Below are positions 25,578 through 33,715 of a DNA stretch of 61,683 nucleotides, piece after piece. Origin of the DNA: an uncultured bacterium (lineage in GTDB: Bacteria > Bacillota > Clostridia > Oscillospirales > CAG-272); assembly GCA_949282345.1 (NCBI GenBank), contig CASDOQ010000037.1:1-61683 (forward strand). The letters are read 5' to 3'. How positions within the stretch are numbered: the stretch's first letter is position 1; every line of letters starts with the position of its first letter. The notes under the pieces were generated by a model. It was not told the origin of the DNA, did no database searches, and saw only the letters and a program-made list of their open reading frames with translations. A program made the translations under genes and the position numbers.

Positions 25578-26765
25578 ATGAAGAGCTGTGCCGTTATCTG
25601 CGAATTCAACCTTTTTCACAACGGCCACGCCGCCCTTTTACAAAGTGTCCGCCGTGAATACGGGGAAGATACCTGTATCATTGCCCTCATGAGCGGGAAT
25701 TATACCGAGCGCGGAGAGATCGCCGTTGCAGATAAATTCCTGCGGGCGGAGGCCGCCGTTTGCGGCGGTGCCGACCTCGTTCTTGAAATTCCCTTTCCGT
25801 TTTCCGCCGCCAGTGCGGAACTTTACGCCCGTGCCGGCGTCACCATGGCGGATATGTTAAATGGGGTCGACATACTGGCTTTCGGAAGCGAGAGCGGAGA
25901 GATCAAGGCGTTGGAGACTGCGGCGCGGCGACTCGATTCCGCCGGTTTTAACGAGGCCTTGCGCCATGCGTTGCACACGCCGGATAATCGCACGCAGGGA
26001 TACGCCCGGCTTTATTACGAGATCTATGCCTCTCTCTACGGACGCGAGGAAGCCGGGATCCTGCTCACGCCGAACAATATGTTGGCGATTCAGTACCTGC
26101 GCGCCCTTCAAAAGATCGGTTCGCGCATTTGCCCGTATACCGTCCGTCGGATCGGTGATTATCATGGTAAAGATCCGAAAAACGCCGTCTCATCCGCCGC
26201 AGTAAGGGAAAGCCTTTTGCACGGCGATCCCGAGGAGGGATTCCGCCTGATGCCGGAAGAGGTCGCCGCGGTCTACCGCCGCGCCTTTCGGGAAGGAAAT
26301 CTTCCCGTCCGCCCGGAGGCGCTTTCCCCTGTGCTGTTAGCACATTTCCGCTGTTCTTCTCCCCTCGCCGGGGACGGGATCGGGTATCGGTTCCTTCACG
26401 CTTCCCGGCAGGCCGCCACCATAGAAGAAGCCCTGTCGCTCGTCGCGACGAAACGCTATACCAACGCCCATCTGCGCCGCGCCATGTGGTACCGCTATTT
26501 CGGGATTACCTCTCCCGGAGATATGGACTTCGTGCGCTACGCACAGATCCTCGGTATGAATGAACGGGGACAGAGAAAACTTTCGGAACTGCGGAGGCGT
26601 ACCTCCATCCCCCTGCTGACAAAGCCGGCGGATGCCGCCGCTCTCGCTTCTCCGGCCAGAGAACAGGCCGCGCTTGCCCAGATGGCAGATTCGGTTTTCG
26701 CGCTGGCGATCCCGTCTCTGACGCCGGGAAATTACGCCATTCGCCGGGGACCGTTCCGAAAATAA
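25578..26765 (+). CDS. tmcAL: tRNA(Met) cytidine acetate ligase (YlbM family)
   Basis: Forms N4-acetylcytidine at the wobble base of elongator tRNA-Met using acetate and ATP, as shown for Bacillus subtilis TmcAL. The 395 residues start with a nucleotidyltransferase fold: CAVICEFNLFHNGHAALL carries the HxGH-type adenylate motif (HNGH), followed by MSGNYTERGE and LVLEIPFPFSAASAELYA. The C-terminal half is helical. I start at the ATG 25578 because AAAGGAGG lies six bases upstream. It is monocistronic with its own promoter. Confidence 0.95.
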   Translation: MKSCAVICEFNLFHNGHAALLQSVRREYGEDTCIIALMSGNYTERGEIAVADKFLRAEAAVCGGADLVLEIPFPFSAASAELYARAGVTMADMLNGVDILAFGSESGEIKALETAARRLDSAGFNEALRHALHTPDNRTQGYARLYYEIYASLYGREEAGILLTPNNMLAIQYLRALQKIGSRICPYTVRRIGDYHGKDPKNAVSSAAVRESLLHGDPEEGFRLMPEEVAAVYRRAFREGNLPVRPEALSPVLLAHFRCSSPLAGDGIGYRFLHASRQAATIEEALSLVATKRYTNAHLRRAMWYRYFGITSPGDMDFVRYAQILGMNERGQRKLSELRRRTSIPLLTKPADAAALASPAREQAALAQMADSVFALAIPSLTPGNYAIRRGPFRK

Positions 26766-26812
26766 GCGCGCTTTTACCGATTGTCCACTCTGTTCTACTT
26801 TTGTCGAATGAA

Positions 26813-26841
26813 TTGACAAAAATTGGTATTCATGATAGGAT
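26813..26841 (+). promoter_or_regulatory. Promoter of the small unknown protein gene
   Basis: TTGACA (26813-26818), 17 bp, TAGGAT (26836-26841), about 50 bp before the start codon. Confidence 0.7.
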
Positions 26842-26891
26842 GATCTGTGAAAAGGACGGGCAGTCATTTTCAGTATTTGAAAGGAGTTTAC

Positions 26892-27179
26892 ATGGAAGCC
26901 ATCGGTATCAAAGGCAAGTTTCTCGAATATAAAGGAAAGCCGCTTGTCCGTCAAGGGAATGAACTTTATTACGGAGACATGGCCGAAAAATACTACTTAT
27001 TTCTTATGATCATGTCCACAAAGGAGGATGCCGCCCTCGGTCTGAAGGTCCCTGACAAAGTGATGGTTCAGATCCTTTCCACCGGAGACAACAAGCCTCT
27101 GAAGCAAAAGGTCGTAGAAGGGCTGTGTGAGGCCTTTGATCTGGGGACTGCCTGGCTCGAAAGAGCAAACAAAACTTAA
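26892..27179 (+). CDS. Small conserved-looking protein of unknown function
   Basis: I do not recognise this 95-residue protein. It starts MEAIGIKGKFLEYKGKPLVR after a good GAAAGGAG site, and is soluble and mixed alpha/beta, with an N-terminal beta-hairpin (GKFLEYKGKPLVRQGNELYYG), then a helix (YYLFLMIMS) and a Lys-rich C-terminal helix. There is no membrane segment and no cysteine. It has a clear promoter and sits 47 bp before the DUF3048 lipoprotein gene, so the two are probably co-transcribed. Good codon structure and RBS make it a real gene; the function is unknown. Confidence 0.75.
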   Translation: MEAIGIKGKFLEYKGKPLVRQGNELYYGDMAEKYYLFLMIMSTKEDAALGLKVPDKVMVQILSTGDNKPLKQKVVEGLCEAFDLGTAWLERANKT

Positions 27180-27226
27180 TCGTTTCCTTTTCAATTGCCG
27201 GTCATCTGACCGAGGAGGTAGCAATT

Positions 27227-28321
27227 GTGAAAACGAAACACCGCATCTTTCTCTTCCCTGCCGCAATCATCCTGTTTCTGCTTCTTGTCACAGGGCTTGC
27301 GTCCTGTGAATTCGGATCGATCGCTCTCGGTATTCCGGGAACCACCCTGCCAGCCGATACGGTTTTCAAGCCCTTGGACGAGCCGGATGTGTCGGAAAGA
27401 CTGCCGAATGAAGAAGATCCGTCAGAAACAGCGGCAACGACCGCGCCTGCGGTCACCGAGGCAACATCCCCCCCTCAAGCAACAGTCTATTACCACCCGC
27501 TTTCCGCATTACCGGTCGGTCGGGCCGTATCGGAAAAACGTCCGATCGCCCTGTCGCTTGACGGGAGCGACCTTTCGTCTCTCGCTCCCCCTCATCTTCT
27601 GATCGAGGGGCCGATCGAAAGCGGAAAAACGCGTTATGTGTACCTGACCTGTGAAGAACCGTCGGCTTTCCGTCGGGATGCGATCCTTTCCACACGCCCG
27701 TATTTCGCGGCGATAGCCCACGATTTTTATGCGATCTCCGCCTATCGCGGCACATCCGATGATGGTAGGGAGTCCACGGCGTTTCTGTACGATACGCTCG
27801 ATCTTTCACGCCCCGAACTCGCCGATACTTCGCTTTCCGTTGCGCTTGAAAATTCGGGATATCCGCAAAAGATCGCCGGAGATATCATGCTTCCCTATTC
27901 TTTCGTTGCGCCCGGTGAGACAGTGGAGCCTGCCGGAACCTACTCTTCCTATATCCGAATCACGTTTTTCGGCGGAAGCAGTACGGCCTTTACGTATGAT
28001 TCGCTCAGCCATTCTTATACCCTTCGCGCAGGCGCCGGCGACCGTCCTGCCCTCACCTTTACCAATGTTTTTATCCTCTTTTTCAATACGGACATTACCA
28101 CCACAAAAAACGGCGTAACGCTTTCGCTCGATACCGATGCCGGAGGGACCGGCTACTATATTTCAAACGGCTATGCCATCCCTATTGAATGGGAACGCAA
28201 TGCGGCCACGTCCAATCTGCGTTTTTACACCGATGGTGGGCGCGAACTGACCGTCAACCGCGGAAAGACCTATATCGCCATGACGGATTTCTCACAGAGA
28301 ACCTCTCTGGTGTTGAACTGA
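27227..28321 (+). CDS. DUF3048 (YerB-like) lipoprotein
   Basis: A 364-residue predicted lipoprotein. The signal peptide ends in the lipobox LASC (Cys about 27), followed by a Thr/Pro-rich linker to about residue 85. The DUF3048 N-terminal domain starts at RPIALSLDGSDLSSLAPPHLLIEGPIE, and the C-terminal domain carries GTGYYISNGYAIPIEWERN and a TDGGRELTVNRGKTYIAM segment typical of YerB homologues. The usual Asn-Asp of the motif (MIDN in other members) is replaced by SLDG. It starts at a GTG after GAGGAGG. The family is secreted and of unknown function. Transcription ends at the hairpin at 28385. Confidence 0.85.
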   Translation: MKTKHRIFLFPAAIILFLLLVTGLASCEFGSIALGIPGTTLPADTVFKPLDEPDVSERLPNEEDPSETAATTAPAVTEATSPPQATVYYHPLSALPVGRAVSEKRPIALSLDGSDLSSLAPPHLLIEGPIESGKTRYVYLTCEEPSAFRRDAILSTRPYFAAIAHDFYAISAYRGTSDDGRESTAFLYDTLDLSRPELADTSLSVALENSGYPQKIAGDIMLPYSFVAPGETVEPAGTYSSYIRITFFGGSSTAFTYDSLSHSYTLRAGAGDRPALTFTNVFILFFNTDITTTKNGVTLSLDTDAGGTGYYISNGYAIPIEWERNAATSNLRFYTDGGRELTVNRGKTYIAMTDFSQRTSLVLN

Positions 28322-28384
28322 ACGCATCAAACCTGCATTTCCCTATTCAGACATGTGACCCAACATTCTTTTGGTGCCATGGCA

Positions 28385-28434
28385 AAAGCCCCTGTGATAC
28401 CGGCAAGCATTCAACCGGAGATCGCAGGGGCTTT
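28385..28434. terminator. Terminator between the DUF3048 gene and galE
   Basis: Stem AAAGCCCCTG/CAGGGGCTTT with an inner CCGG/CCGG hairpin, followed by TTCTTTAT on the plus strand and TTTGCC on the minus strand. It serves the plus-strand gene and probably galE too. Confidence 0.8.
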
Positions 28435-28466
28435 CTTTATGTATGCTATTGAATGGGTAGAAGGGT

Positions 28467-29486
28467 TCAGTCGTTCGGATATCCGTCGGGATTCATGTTC
28501 TGCCAGCGGGCGGCATCTTCACACATTTCCTCAATACCGTATTCGGCACGCCATCCTAACATACGGGCAGCCTTTTCCGGGTTGGCATAGCAGGCGCCGA
28601 TGTCGCCGCTGCGACGGGGGGCGATCTCGTATTTTACCGGCTTGCCGGAGGCCTTTTCAAAGGCCTTGACGACCTGGAGAACCGAATAGCCGTTCCCGGT
28701 GCCGATATTGAAGTAGTCGATCCCCGTATGGGACTTGGTAAAGTCCAGCGCGCACAGATGTGCCCGGGCCAGGTCGACTACGTGGATGTAATCACGCACG
28801 CCGGTTCCGTCCGGCGTATCATAATCATTTCCGAACACCTTCAGGCAAGGGAGTTTTCCGTAAGCAACCTTTGCAACAAAAGGCAACAGGTTGTTGGGGA
28901 TCCCGCGCGGGTCTTCCCCGATAAGTCCGCTCTTGTGAGCCCCGATCGGATTGAAATAGCGAAGGATCGCAATCGAAAACTCGGGGTGCGGAACCGTGAT
29001 GTCGCGCAGGATACGTTCGATCATCAGCTTGGTCTCGCCGTACGGATTTGTGGTGGAAAGCGGGAAATCCTCGGAGATCGGAACACTCTTCGGAAGACCG
29101 TAGACGGTAGCCGAGGAACTGAACACGATACGGTTCACGGCGTGGGCGATCATTTCCTCGCACAGATGAAACGTGCCGGTGAGATTGTTGTGATAGTAGC
29201 GGAGCGGTTGGCTGACCGATTCGCCCACTGCCTTGAGTCCGGCAAAATGGATCACGGAGTCGATCTCTGGGTGTTTGTCAAAGACCGCCGCGAGGGCAGG
29301 ACGGTCAAGCAGGTCGACCTCGTAAAAGAGGGGACGTTTTCCGGTGATTTTTTCGATCCTGTCGAGTACGCAGAGTTTACTGTTGCAGAGGTTATCAACG
29401 ATAATGACCTCTTCACCCTTTTGTAAGAGTTCTACGACGGTATGGGAACCGATATAGCCGGTTCCGCCGGTAACCAAAATAGACAT
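28467..29486 (-). CDS. galE: UDP-glucose 4-epimerase
   Basis: Interconverts UDP-glucose and UDP-galactose for the Leloir pathway and cell-surface glycans. The 339-residue short-chain dehydrogenase has the NAD-binding GGTGYIGS (residues 7-14), catalytic Ser region VFSSSATVYG, and YxxxK as YGETK. The NPIGAH and GTGVRDYIHVVDLA segments are specific to GalE. GAGGAGG precedes the ATG. Only about 20 bp separate it from the rpmA terminator, so it has no room for a promoter of its own and may depend on read-through or a promoter inside rpmA. Confidence 0.98.
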   Translation of the reverse strand: MSILVTGGTGYIGSHTVVELLQKGEEVIIVDNLCNSKLCVLDRIEKITGKRPLFYEVDLLDRPALAAVFDKHPEIDSVIHFAGLKAVGESVSQPLRYYHNNLTGTFHLCEEMIAHAVNRIVFSSSATVYGLPKSVPISEDFPLSTTNPYGETKLMIERILRDITVPHPEFSIAILRYFNPIGAHKSGLIGEDPRGIPNNLLPFVAKVAYGKLPCLKVFGNDYDTPDGTGVRDYIHVVDLARAHLCALDFTKSHTGIDYFNIGTGNGYSVLQVVKAFEKASGKPVKYEIAPRRSGDIGACYANPEKAARMLGWRAEYGIEEMCEDAARWQNMNPDGYPND

Positions 29487-29507
29487 AAATACCTCCTCAA
29501 ATTAGCA

Positions 29508-29531
29508 AAAAAGAGCATAACTGCTCTTTTT
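29508..29531 (-). terminator. Terminator after rpmA
   Basis: Stem AAAAAGAGCA/TGCTCTTTTT with loop TAAC, A-rich on one side and T-rich on the other, nine bases past the rpmA stop. It may be leaky, as galE follows immediately. Confidence 0.82.
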
Positions 29532-29539
29532 GCGTATGA

Positions 29540-29818
29540 TTATTCCCCGTAAACGCTGACGCGCTTCTTATCCCGGTTGACGTGTTCGAACTTGACAGTT
29601 CCGTCGATCAGGGCAAAAAGTGTATCATCGGTACCGACACCGACATTTTCGCCCGCCGCGATCTTGGTACCGCGCTGACGGACGATGATGTTGCCGGCAG
29701 TGACGAACTGACCGTCCGCGCGCTTCACGCCCAGACGCTTCGATTCGCTGTCACGACCGTTCTTGGTGGAACCAACGCCCTTCTTGTGGGCGAAGAATTG
29801 CAAACTAAGCTTCAGCAT
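29540..29818 (-). CDS. rpmA: 50S ribosomal protein L27 with Prp-cleaved N-terminal extension
   Basis: A 92-residue L27, which reaches the peptidyl-transferase centre. The N terminus [17 protein letters not shown] carries the Firmicutes-type extension that is removed, after QFF in Staphylococcus aureus, by the Prp protease, exposing AHKKG. The [15 protein letters not shown] core is standard. The gene lies directly after prp, in the conserved order rplU-prp-rpmA. The terminator at 29508 closes the unit. Confidence 0.98.
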   Translation of the reverse strand: MLKLSLQFFAHKKGVGSTKNGRDSESKRLGVKRADGQFVTAGNIIVRQRGTKIAAGENVGVGTDDTLFALIDGTVKFEHVNRDKKRVSVYGE

Positions 29819-29850
29819 CCTTGTAACCTCCGTTTTTTCAGATTAAAGAC

Positions 29851-30207
29851 TCACATCGGCCGCTCAACGGCGTCTACGGAAAGGTAATCGTAATACTCCT
29901 CCGTCAGTTCGTTGAGCTGATAATAGTAAGCCATAATAAGGCCGGAAACGGCAAAACGCTTGTTTTCGTTCTCTTCATAAGCAGAGAGCGCACCTTTGGC
30001 GATCAGCCGGACGTCGGCCGTTTTTTCATCGATCGTATACTCGACCTCGGAAGCATATGCGACTTCAATGGCGTTGATGATCAGCATTGTCATGGAAGAC
30101 AATGCCGCGCACAGCACATCGTCACCGGCCGCACCGTATCCGGTGTGCCCTTGCTCCTCAAATCCGTAAAAAACGCCGTTGGCCTTATAGAAAACAACCT
30201 TTGTCAT
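29851..30207 (-). CDS. prp: Ribosomal-processing cysteine protease Prp
   Basis: A 118-residue cysteine protease that trims the N-terminal extension of L27 in Firmicutes. The catalytic dyad is visible: His21 in EQGHTGYGAAGDD and Cys33 in VLCAALS. Its place between rplU and rpmA is the conserved one, and the matching cleavage motif is present in the neighbouring L27, so enzyme and substrate are encoded side by side. The start lies two bases past the rplU stop region. Confidence 0.97.
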   Translation of the reverse strand: MTKVVFYKANGVFYGFEEQGHTGYGAAGDDVLCAALSSMTMLIINAIEVAYASEVEYTIDEKTADVRLIAKGALSAYEENENKRFAVSGLIMAYYYQLNELTEEYYDYLSVDAVERPM

Positions 30208-30209
30208 AC

Positions 30210-30521
30210 TTAACCCACGATCTTATCAATCTGGATCTTGGTGAAATACTGACGATGACCGATCTTCTTCTTCTCGTTCTTTTTGGGTTTATAACGGAGC
30301 ACATAGATCTTCTTGCCTTTGCCGGTCAGGATGGCCTTGGCTGCAACGGTAGCGCCCTCTACATAGGGAGTGCCGACCTTGAAGTTTTCTCCGTCGGAAA
30401 GAGCAAGCACCTTGTCAAACGTAACAGACTCACCGTCCGCAACTTCGAGCTTTTCAACGTAGATCACGTCGCCCTCGCTGACTTTGTACTGCTTTCCGCC
30501 CGTCTCAATCACTGCAAACAC
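30210..30521 (-). CDS. rplU: 50S ribosomal protein L21
   Basis: A 103-residue protein with the standard L21 start [14 protein letters not shown] when the GTG at 30521 is used. This codon is preceded by AGGTG at seven bases and gives the normal family length; an in-frame TTG eight codons upstream is rejected. The C-terminal [18 protein letters not shown] is the L21 signature. It is the first gene of rplU-prp-rpmA behind a consensus promoter and a folded leader. Confidence 0.96.
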   Translation of the reverse strand: MFAVIETGGKQYKVSEGDVIYVEKLEVADGESVTFDKVLALSDGENFKVGTPYVEGATVAAKAILTGKGKKIYVLRYKPKKNEKKKIGHRQYFTKIQIDKIVG

Positions 30522-30545
30522 GAAAAAGCACCTCGCTTTCTTCAA

Positions 30546-30601
30546 AAATCGCTACGGCAGGCGACGGAAAAGACCGCTCTTGAAAGCCTGACAATAAGCG
30601 T
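30546..30601 (-). promoter_or_regulatory. Candidate L21 (rplU) leader RNA
   Basis: The leader folds as nested helices: CGC/GCG (30598-30600 with 30550-30552), CAGGC/GCCTG (30586-30590 with 30558-30562) and CGG/CCG (30574-30576 with 30565-30567). It directly precedes the rplU ribosome-binding site. Firmicutes L21 leaders are known to bind L21 and repress their own operon. Covariation could not be tested here. Confidence 0.55.
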
Positions 30602-30607
30602 CGTATC

Positions 30608-30636
30608 ATTATATAATACTGCTTGGTTTTTGTCAA
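30608..30636 (-). promoter_or_regulatory. Promoter of rplU-prp-rpmA
   Basis: Consensus sigma-A promoter on the minus strand: TTGACA (30631-30636), 17 bp, TATAAT (30608-30613). Confidence 0.9.
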
Positions 30637-30655
30637 GGGTTTAGGCAAAAAAATG

Positions 30656-31066
30656 TTAATTTTCCTTTGCCTTTTCGTCCAGAGCGTGTAAAAATTCCGC
30701 AAGGTCGATTTCTGTCCCTTCGGGAAGCAGGCGTTCCAGTTTATAATACTCCCGCTCTTCCCGGGAAAATATATGTACGATCACCGTGGAGTAATCGAGC
30801 AGGATCCAGCTTCCCGCTTCACGCCCCTCGATATGCGAGGCGGACAGACCGCCGTTTTCCATCCGATAGGCAACCTCGTCTGCCAGGGCTTTGATGTGCG
30901 TGGTGGAACGGCCGGTGGCGATCACGTAATAATCCGTGATACTGGTAGCCTCCTCCACATAAAAGAGCCGGAGGTCCCCCGCCCCTTTTGCATGCAGTAT
31001 CGCCGTGATCTCATCGGCGAGCGCACGCGGGGAAAGACCGCTGTAATCTTTTTCTGTCGTTTCCAT
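30656..31066 (-). CDS. rsfS: Ribosomal silencing factor RsfS
   Basis: 136 residues. RsfS binds L14 and blocks subunit joining under starvation. The family core is clear: LFYVEEATSITDYYVIATGRSTTHIKALAD, then ASHIEGREAGSWILLDYSTVIVHIF and REYYKLERLLPE. AGGAGAG precedes the ATG. It follows yqeK and the LCP gene in the leftward block; in many Firmicutes nadD-yqeK-rsfS are clustered in this order, here with an LCP gene inserted. Confidence 0.97.
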   Translation of the reverse strand: METTEKDYSGLSPRALADEITAILHAKGAGDLRLFYVEEATSITDYYVIATGRSTTHIKALADEVAYRMENGGLSASHIEGREAGSWILLDYSTVIVHIFSREEREYYKLERLLPEGTEIDLAEFLHALDEKAKEN

Positions 31067-31095
31067 TTTTCTCTCCTTTTCGTTTTTTGGCCGGA

Positions 31096-32139
31096 TCAGC
31101 CGGACTGCCGGTTTTTCACCCGTACCTTCAGTTCTCCTACCGTTTCTTCCGTATAGACCGGATAGGAGATCTTTTTGTCGGAATAAATGTTTTCAAAATT
31201 CACCCGTTGCGCATCGGTGAGTCGACGCTCGGGATCGAACGCTGCCTCCGCGCCGAAATACAGGTGCATCATCTCCTCGGAGGACGCGCGGTTGGCAACA
31301 TAATACCAAAGACCACCGCTCTCTCCTCCGCGTGTCGCCTCGCCGGGCAGGGTCATCAGGTGAAGCGTAAAGGACGAACGGTCGCGAAAAAAGGTCTGCG
31401 CCATCGCCATGGCCGTAGTCAGCGGAAGATCGCTTTCTATATACGGATACACGACCGGAAGAATCGAGGTAACAAGCTGTTTTCCGCCTACGGAACGCAT
31501 TTTTTTGAACGTGGCGGCCAGCAGGAGTTTCTGCGCATCCACACGCCCGAGATCTCCCTCGATATACCCCGCGCGATAGCGGATAAAATGCACGGCGGCA
31601 GCGCCGTTCAGCGTTTGTTCGCCTTTTGGAAGGTCTATATAGAGATCTTCTATAGGATCACGGTATTTCATATCGCACGGCAGATCGACCGTTACGCCTC
31701 CGAGGGCGTCTATCAGCCCGGAAAACGCATCCAGATCGATCGCCGCCCAACGGTCGATCCGCACGCCGAGCGTTTTGGAAAGTTCCCGTGCGAGTGCCAG
31801 CATCCCCTCCCCGGAGGAATTTCCGCCGCTTCTCGCTTTGGGAAAGATCTGATTGACTTTATTCTGGGCAGTTCCCGCAGACAAATAAGTATCGCGGGGG
31901 ATCTGCATAATATTGATCTGTTTTGCTTCCGCATCGAAAGAAAGAAGCATCAGGACGTCGGTGTTTTCCGCCGCCCGGTCAAATCCGGCCGCCAGAACTG
32001 TGATACGTCCGCCGTTTTCCGAAAAGACAGAGGTATCTTCCGAGTTCAGCCAACGCCGCCCGAGCAGGATCACCCCGGCACTGAGAAGCGCCAAAACAGA
32101 AAATACGCTGATCACCGTGATAAAAATCTTTTTACGCAT
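31096..32139 (-). CDS. LytR-CpsA-Psr (LCP) family cell-wall glycopolymer ligase
   Basis: A 347-residue membrane-anchored enzyme that transfers undecaprenyl-linked glycopolymers to peptidoglycan outside the cell. It has a short cytoplasmic N terminus, one transmembrane helix (residues about 5-28) and the LCP domain. Family residues are visible: NTDVLMLLSFD with the conserved Asp, IPRDTYL with the Arg, and RYRAGYIEGDLGRVDAQK with the Arg-Asp-x-x-R group that binds pyrophosphate lipid. The C-terminal tail is short. Located between yqeK and rsfS. Confidence 0.94.
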   Translation of the reverse strand: MRKKIFITVISVFSVLALLSAGVILLGRRWLNSEDTSVFSENGGRITVLAAGFDRAAENTDVLMLLSFDAEAKQINIMQIPRDTYLSAGTAQNKVNQIFPKARSGGNSSGEGMLALARELSKTLGVRIDRWAAIDLDAFSGLIDALGGVTVDLPCDMKYRDPIEDLYIDLPKGEQTLNGAAAVHFIRYRAGYIEGDLGRVDAQKLLLAATFKKMRSVGGKQLVTSILPVVYPYIESDLPLTTAMAMAQTFFRDRSSFTLHLMTLPGEATRGGESGGLWYYVANRASSEEMMHLYFGAEAAFDPERRLTDAQRVNFENIYSDKKISYPVYTEETVGELKVRVKNRQSG

Positions 32140-32186
32140 ACTTACACCTCGGTGATAGTGTGTTGCGTAAAAGCGATTTTACACTT

Positions 32187-32813
32187 TTAATTCTTTTCCC
32201 GATCCTGAACGATCCTGTCAAAATAGGAAAGAGCATCCAACGTGGCGGGAAAAACGACGATATTTTTTCCGCGCAACTCCTCCACCGTATCCCAAAGCGC
32301 GCGTCGGACCGTGCGGTGCAAATGCAGTTCTTTGTCGGCGGCGCCCTCGTACCCGCCCCAGAAATATTCGCGCAAAGCGAGGCATTCAGGGTAGGTGCGG
32401 GTCGGTTCTATGTAATCCGAAAGATAGAGAAGCTCGTCAAAAATCGTCATACCCGCCCCGCCGGTCGTATGAAGCGAAATGGCGTGCAGGATGGTGTCAT
32501 CCACAAATGCGGGAAATTCCCGCGCGGCGACGGCCGCTCCCGTCCGGGCGTGCAACACGCGCGGCGAAGAAAGTTCAGCCTCAGAGAGCGGAAGCCCGTT
32601 TTTTTGGCAATAAGCAATCTGCGCCGCCGGGCTCCACTCCTTGGTGATATCGTGAAAAAGCGCGGCGATCCGCAGGCGCTGGAGGTCATCCGGCAGATAT
32701 TTTTCCCCGAGGCGGACGATCTCCTCCTCCACCCCCAGCGTATGAGCAAAGCGACGGCTCCCGATCCTGGAAGAAAGCTGGATCCGAAGTTTCAGGAATT
32801 TTTCTTCATTCAT
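32187..32813 (-). CDS. yqeK: YqeK-type HD-domain diadenosine tetraphosphatase
   Basis: A 208-residue HD-superfamily protein; YqeK hydrolyses Ap4A to two ADP. Metal ligands are visible: His in SRRFAHTLGV, the HD pair in AALFHDITKEW, His in RVLHARTGA, and the Asp in LLYLSDYIEP. The ATG at 32813 overlaps the nadD stop in ATGA, which fixes the start and shows translational coupling, the usual arrangement for nadD-yqeK. Confidence 0.95.
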   Translation of the reverse strand: MNEEKFLKLRIQLSSRIGSRRFAHTLGVEEEIVRLGEKYLPDDLQRLRIAALFHDITKEWSPAAQIAYCQKNGLPLSEAELSSPRVLHARTGAAVAAREFPAFVDDTILHAISLHTTGGAGMTIFDELLYLSDYIEPTRTYPECLALREYFWGGYEGAADKELHLHRTVRRALWDTVEELRGKNIVVFPATLDALSYFDRIVQDREKN

Positions 32814-33421
32814 ACCCGATACAAATGGCATTGTCTGATATACCCCTCCACCTCCGGGGCGAGCCATGCGCTCACGTCTCTTCCCTCCCGCAATGCGGTG
32901 CGGATCTCATCGGAACTGATCTGCACCACGTGTGTTTTCGGGATCAGGAGCCTTGCCCCGTATCTTTCTTTGAATTCCACAGACTTTTCTTCGATTTTTC
33001 TTGTGTTTTCCGGATCGTTCTCCCGTCGGATGAGCACAATTGACGCGAGCGAAAAGATCTCTTCGGCAAGGTGCCACGTGTCAAGCGTCAGGAACATATC
33101 GGTTCCCACCAGCATGAAGAGTTCGCGTCCGGGCGCGGAGAGTTCCCGGAGGGTCAGCACGCTGTAGCTCTTCCCTCCCCGACAGAGTTCCCGGTCGCTG
33201 ATCTCGGTATTCGGAAGAGCGGAAAAAGCGAGCTGACACATCGCGAGCCGCTCTTTGGGTGTAGCTTCTCCATCCAGCGTTTTGTGCGGGGGGAGCAATG
33301 CAGGAACGATCATCAGCCTGTCCAGTTTTGCCGCTTGCAAAAAGGCGGCGGCCGCTTCGGTATGTCCGCGATGCGGCGGGGAAAAACTCCCGCCGTAGAT
33401 TCCCAAACGTTCGTTTTTCAT
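32810..33421 (-). CDS. nadD: Nicotinate-nucleotide adenylyltransferase
   Basis: Adenylates nicotinate mononucleotide to deamido-NAD in the NAD pathway. The 203 residues start MKNERLGIYGGSFSPPHRGH, with the HxGH motif as HRGH, and carry the second motif ISSDEIRTALREG (usually ISSTxIR, here Asp for Thr). The ATG at 33421 overlaps the yhbY stop (ATGA), so the roughly 42-codon upstream extension is not used. It is coupled at both ends with yhbY and yqeK. Confidence 0.96.
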   Translation of the reverse strand: MKNERLGIYGGSFSPPHRGHTEAAAAFLQAAKLDRLMIVPALLPPHKTLDGEATPKERLAMCQLAFSALPNTEISDRELCRGGKSYSVLTLRELSAPGRELFMLVGTDMFLTLDTWHLAEEIFSLASIVLIRRENDPENTRKIEEKSVEFKERYGARLLIPKTHVVQISSDEIRTALREGRDVSAWLAPEVEGYIRQCHLYRV

Positions 33422-33711
33422 CGCGGTAGTTCGATCCGCTTTTTCTCTTCGGACGGGCGGTAAAGTACCATTCGGTTGCCGAGCACCGCCACCACGTCGC
33501 AAGGGACGTCTTCCGCCAGTGCTTCGGCGGCTTCCCGTGCGGTACACGGTGCCGTTTCAAGCACGCTGACTTTGATCAGTTCCCGTGCTTCCAGCGCATT
33601 GGAAATCTGAAAGTAGGTTTCTTCGGTTACGCCTCCCTTTCCGATCTGGAAGATCGGAGAAAGCGGATTTGCAAGTGCGCGCAGATAAGCGCGTTGTTTA
33701 CTGGTCAGCAT
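33418..33711 (-). CDS. yhbY: YhbY-family RNA-binding protein (CRM domain)
   Basis: A 97-residue single CRM domain protein associated with large-subunit assembly. MLTSKQRAYLRALANPLSPIF is followed by the GxxG-type loop IGKGGVT and the C-terminal VVAVLGNRMVLYRPS typical of YhbY. The start at 33711 follows GAGGAATG; the longer open frame upstream runs into rdgB and is rejected. It lies 4 bp after rdgB and overlaps nadD by 4 bp. Confidence 0.94.
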   Translation of the reverse strand: MLTSKQRAYLRALANPLSPIFQIGKGGVTEETYFQISNALEARELIKVSVLETAPCTAREAAEALAEDVPCDVVAVLGNRMVLYRPSEEKKRIELPR

Positions 33712-33715
33712 GATG

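Noticed and set aside
28322..28466. Extra small gene between the DUF3048 gene and galE
   Set aside because: Only the bidirectional terminator is visible there.
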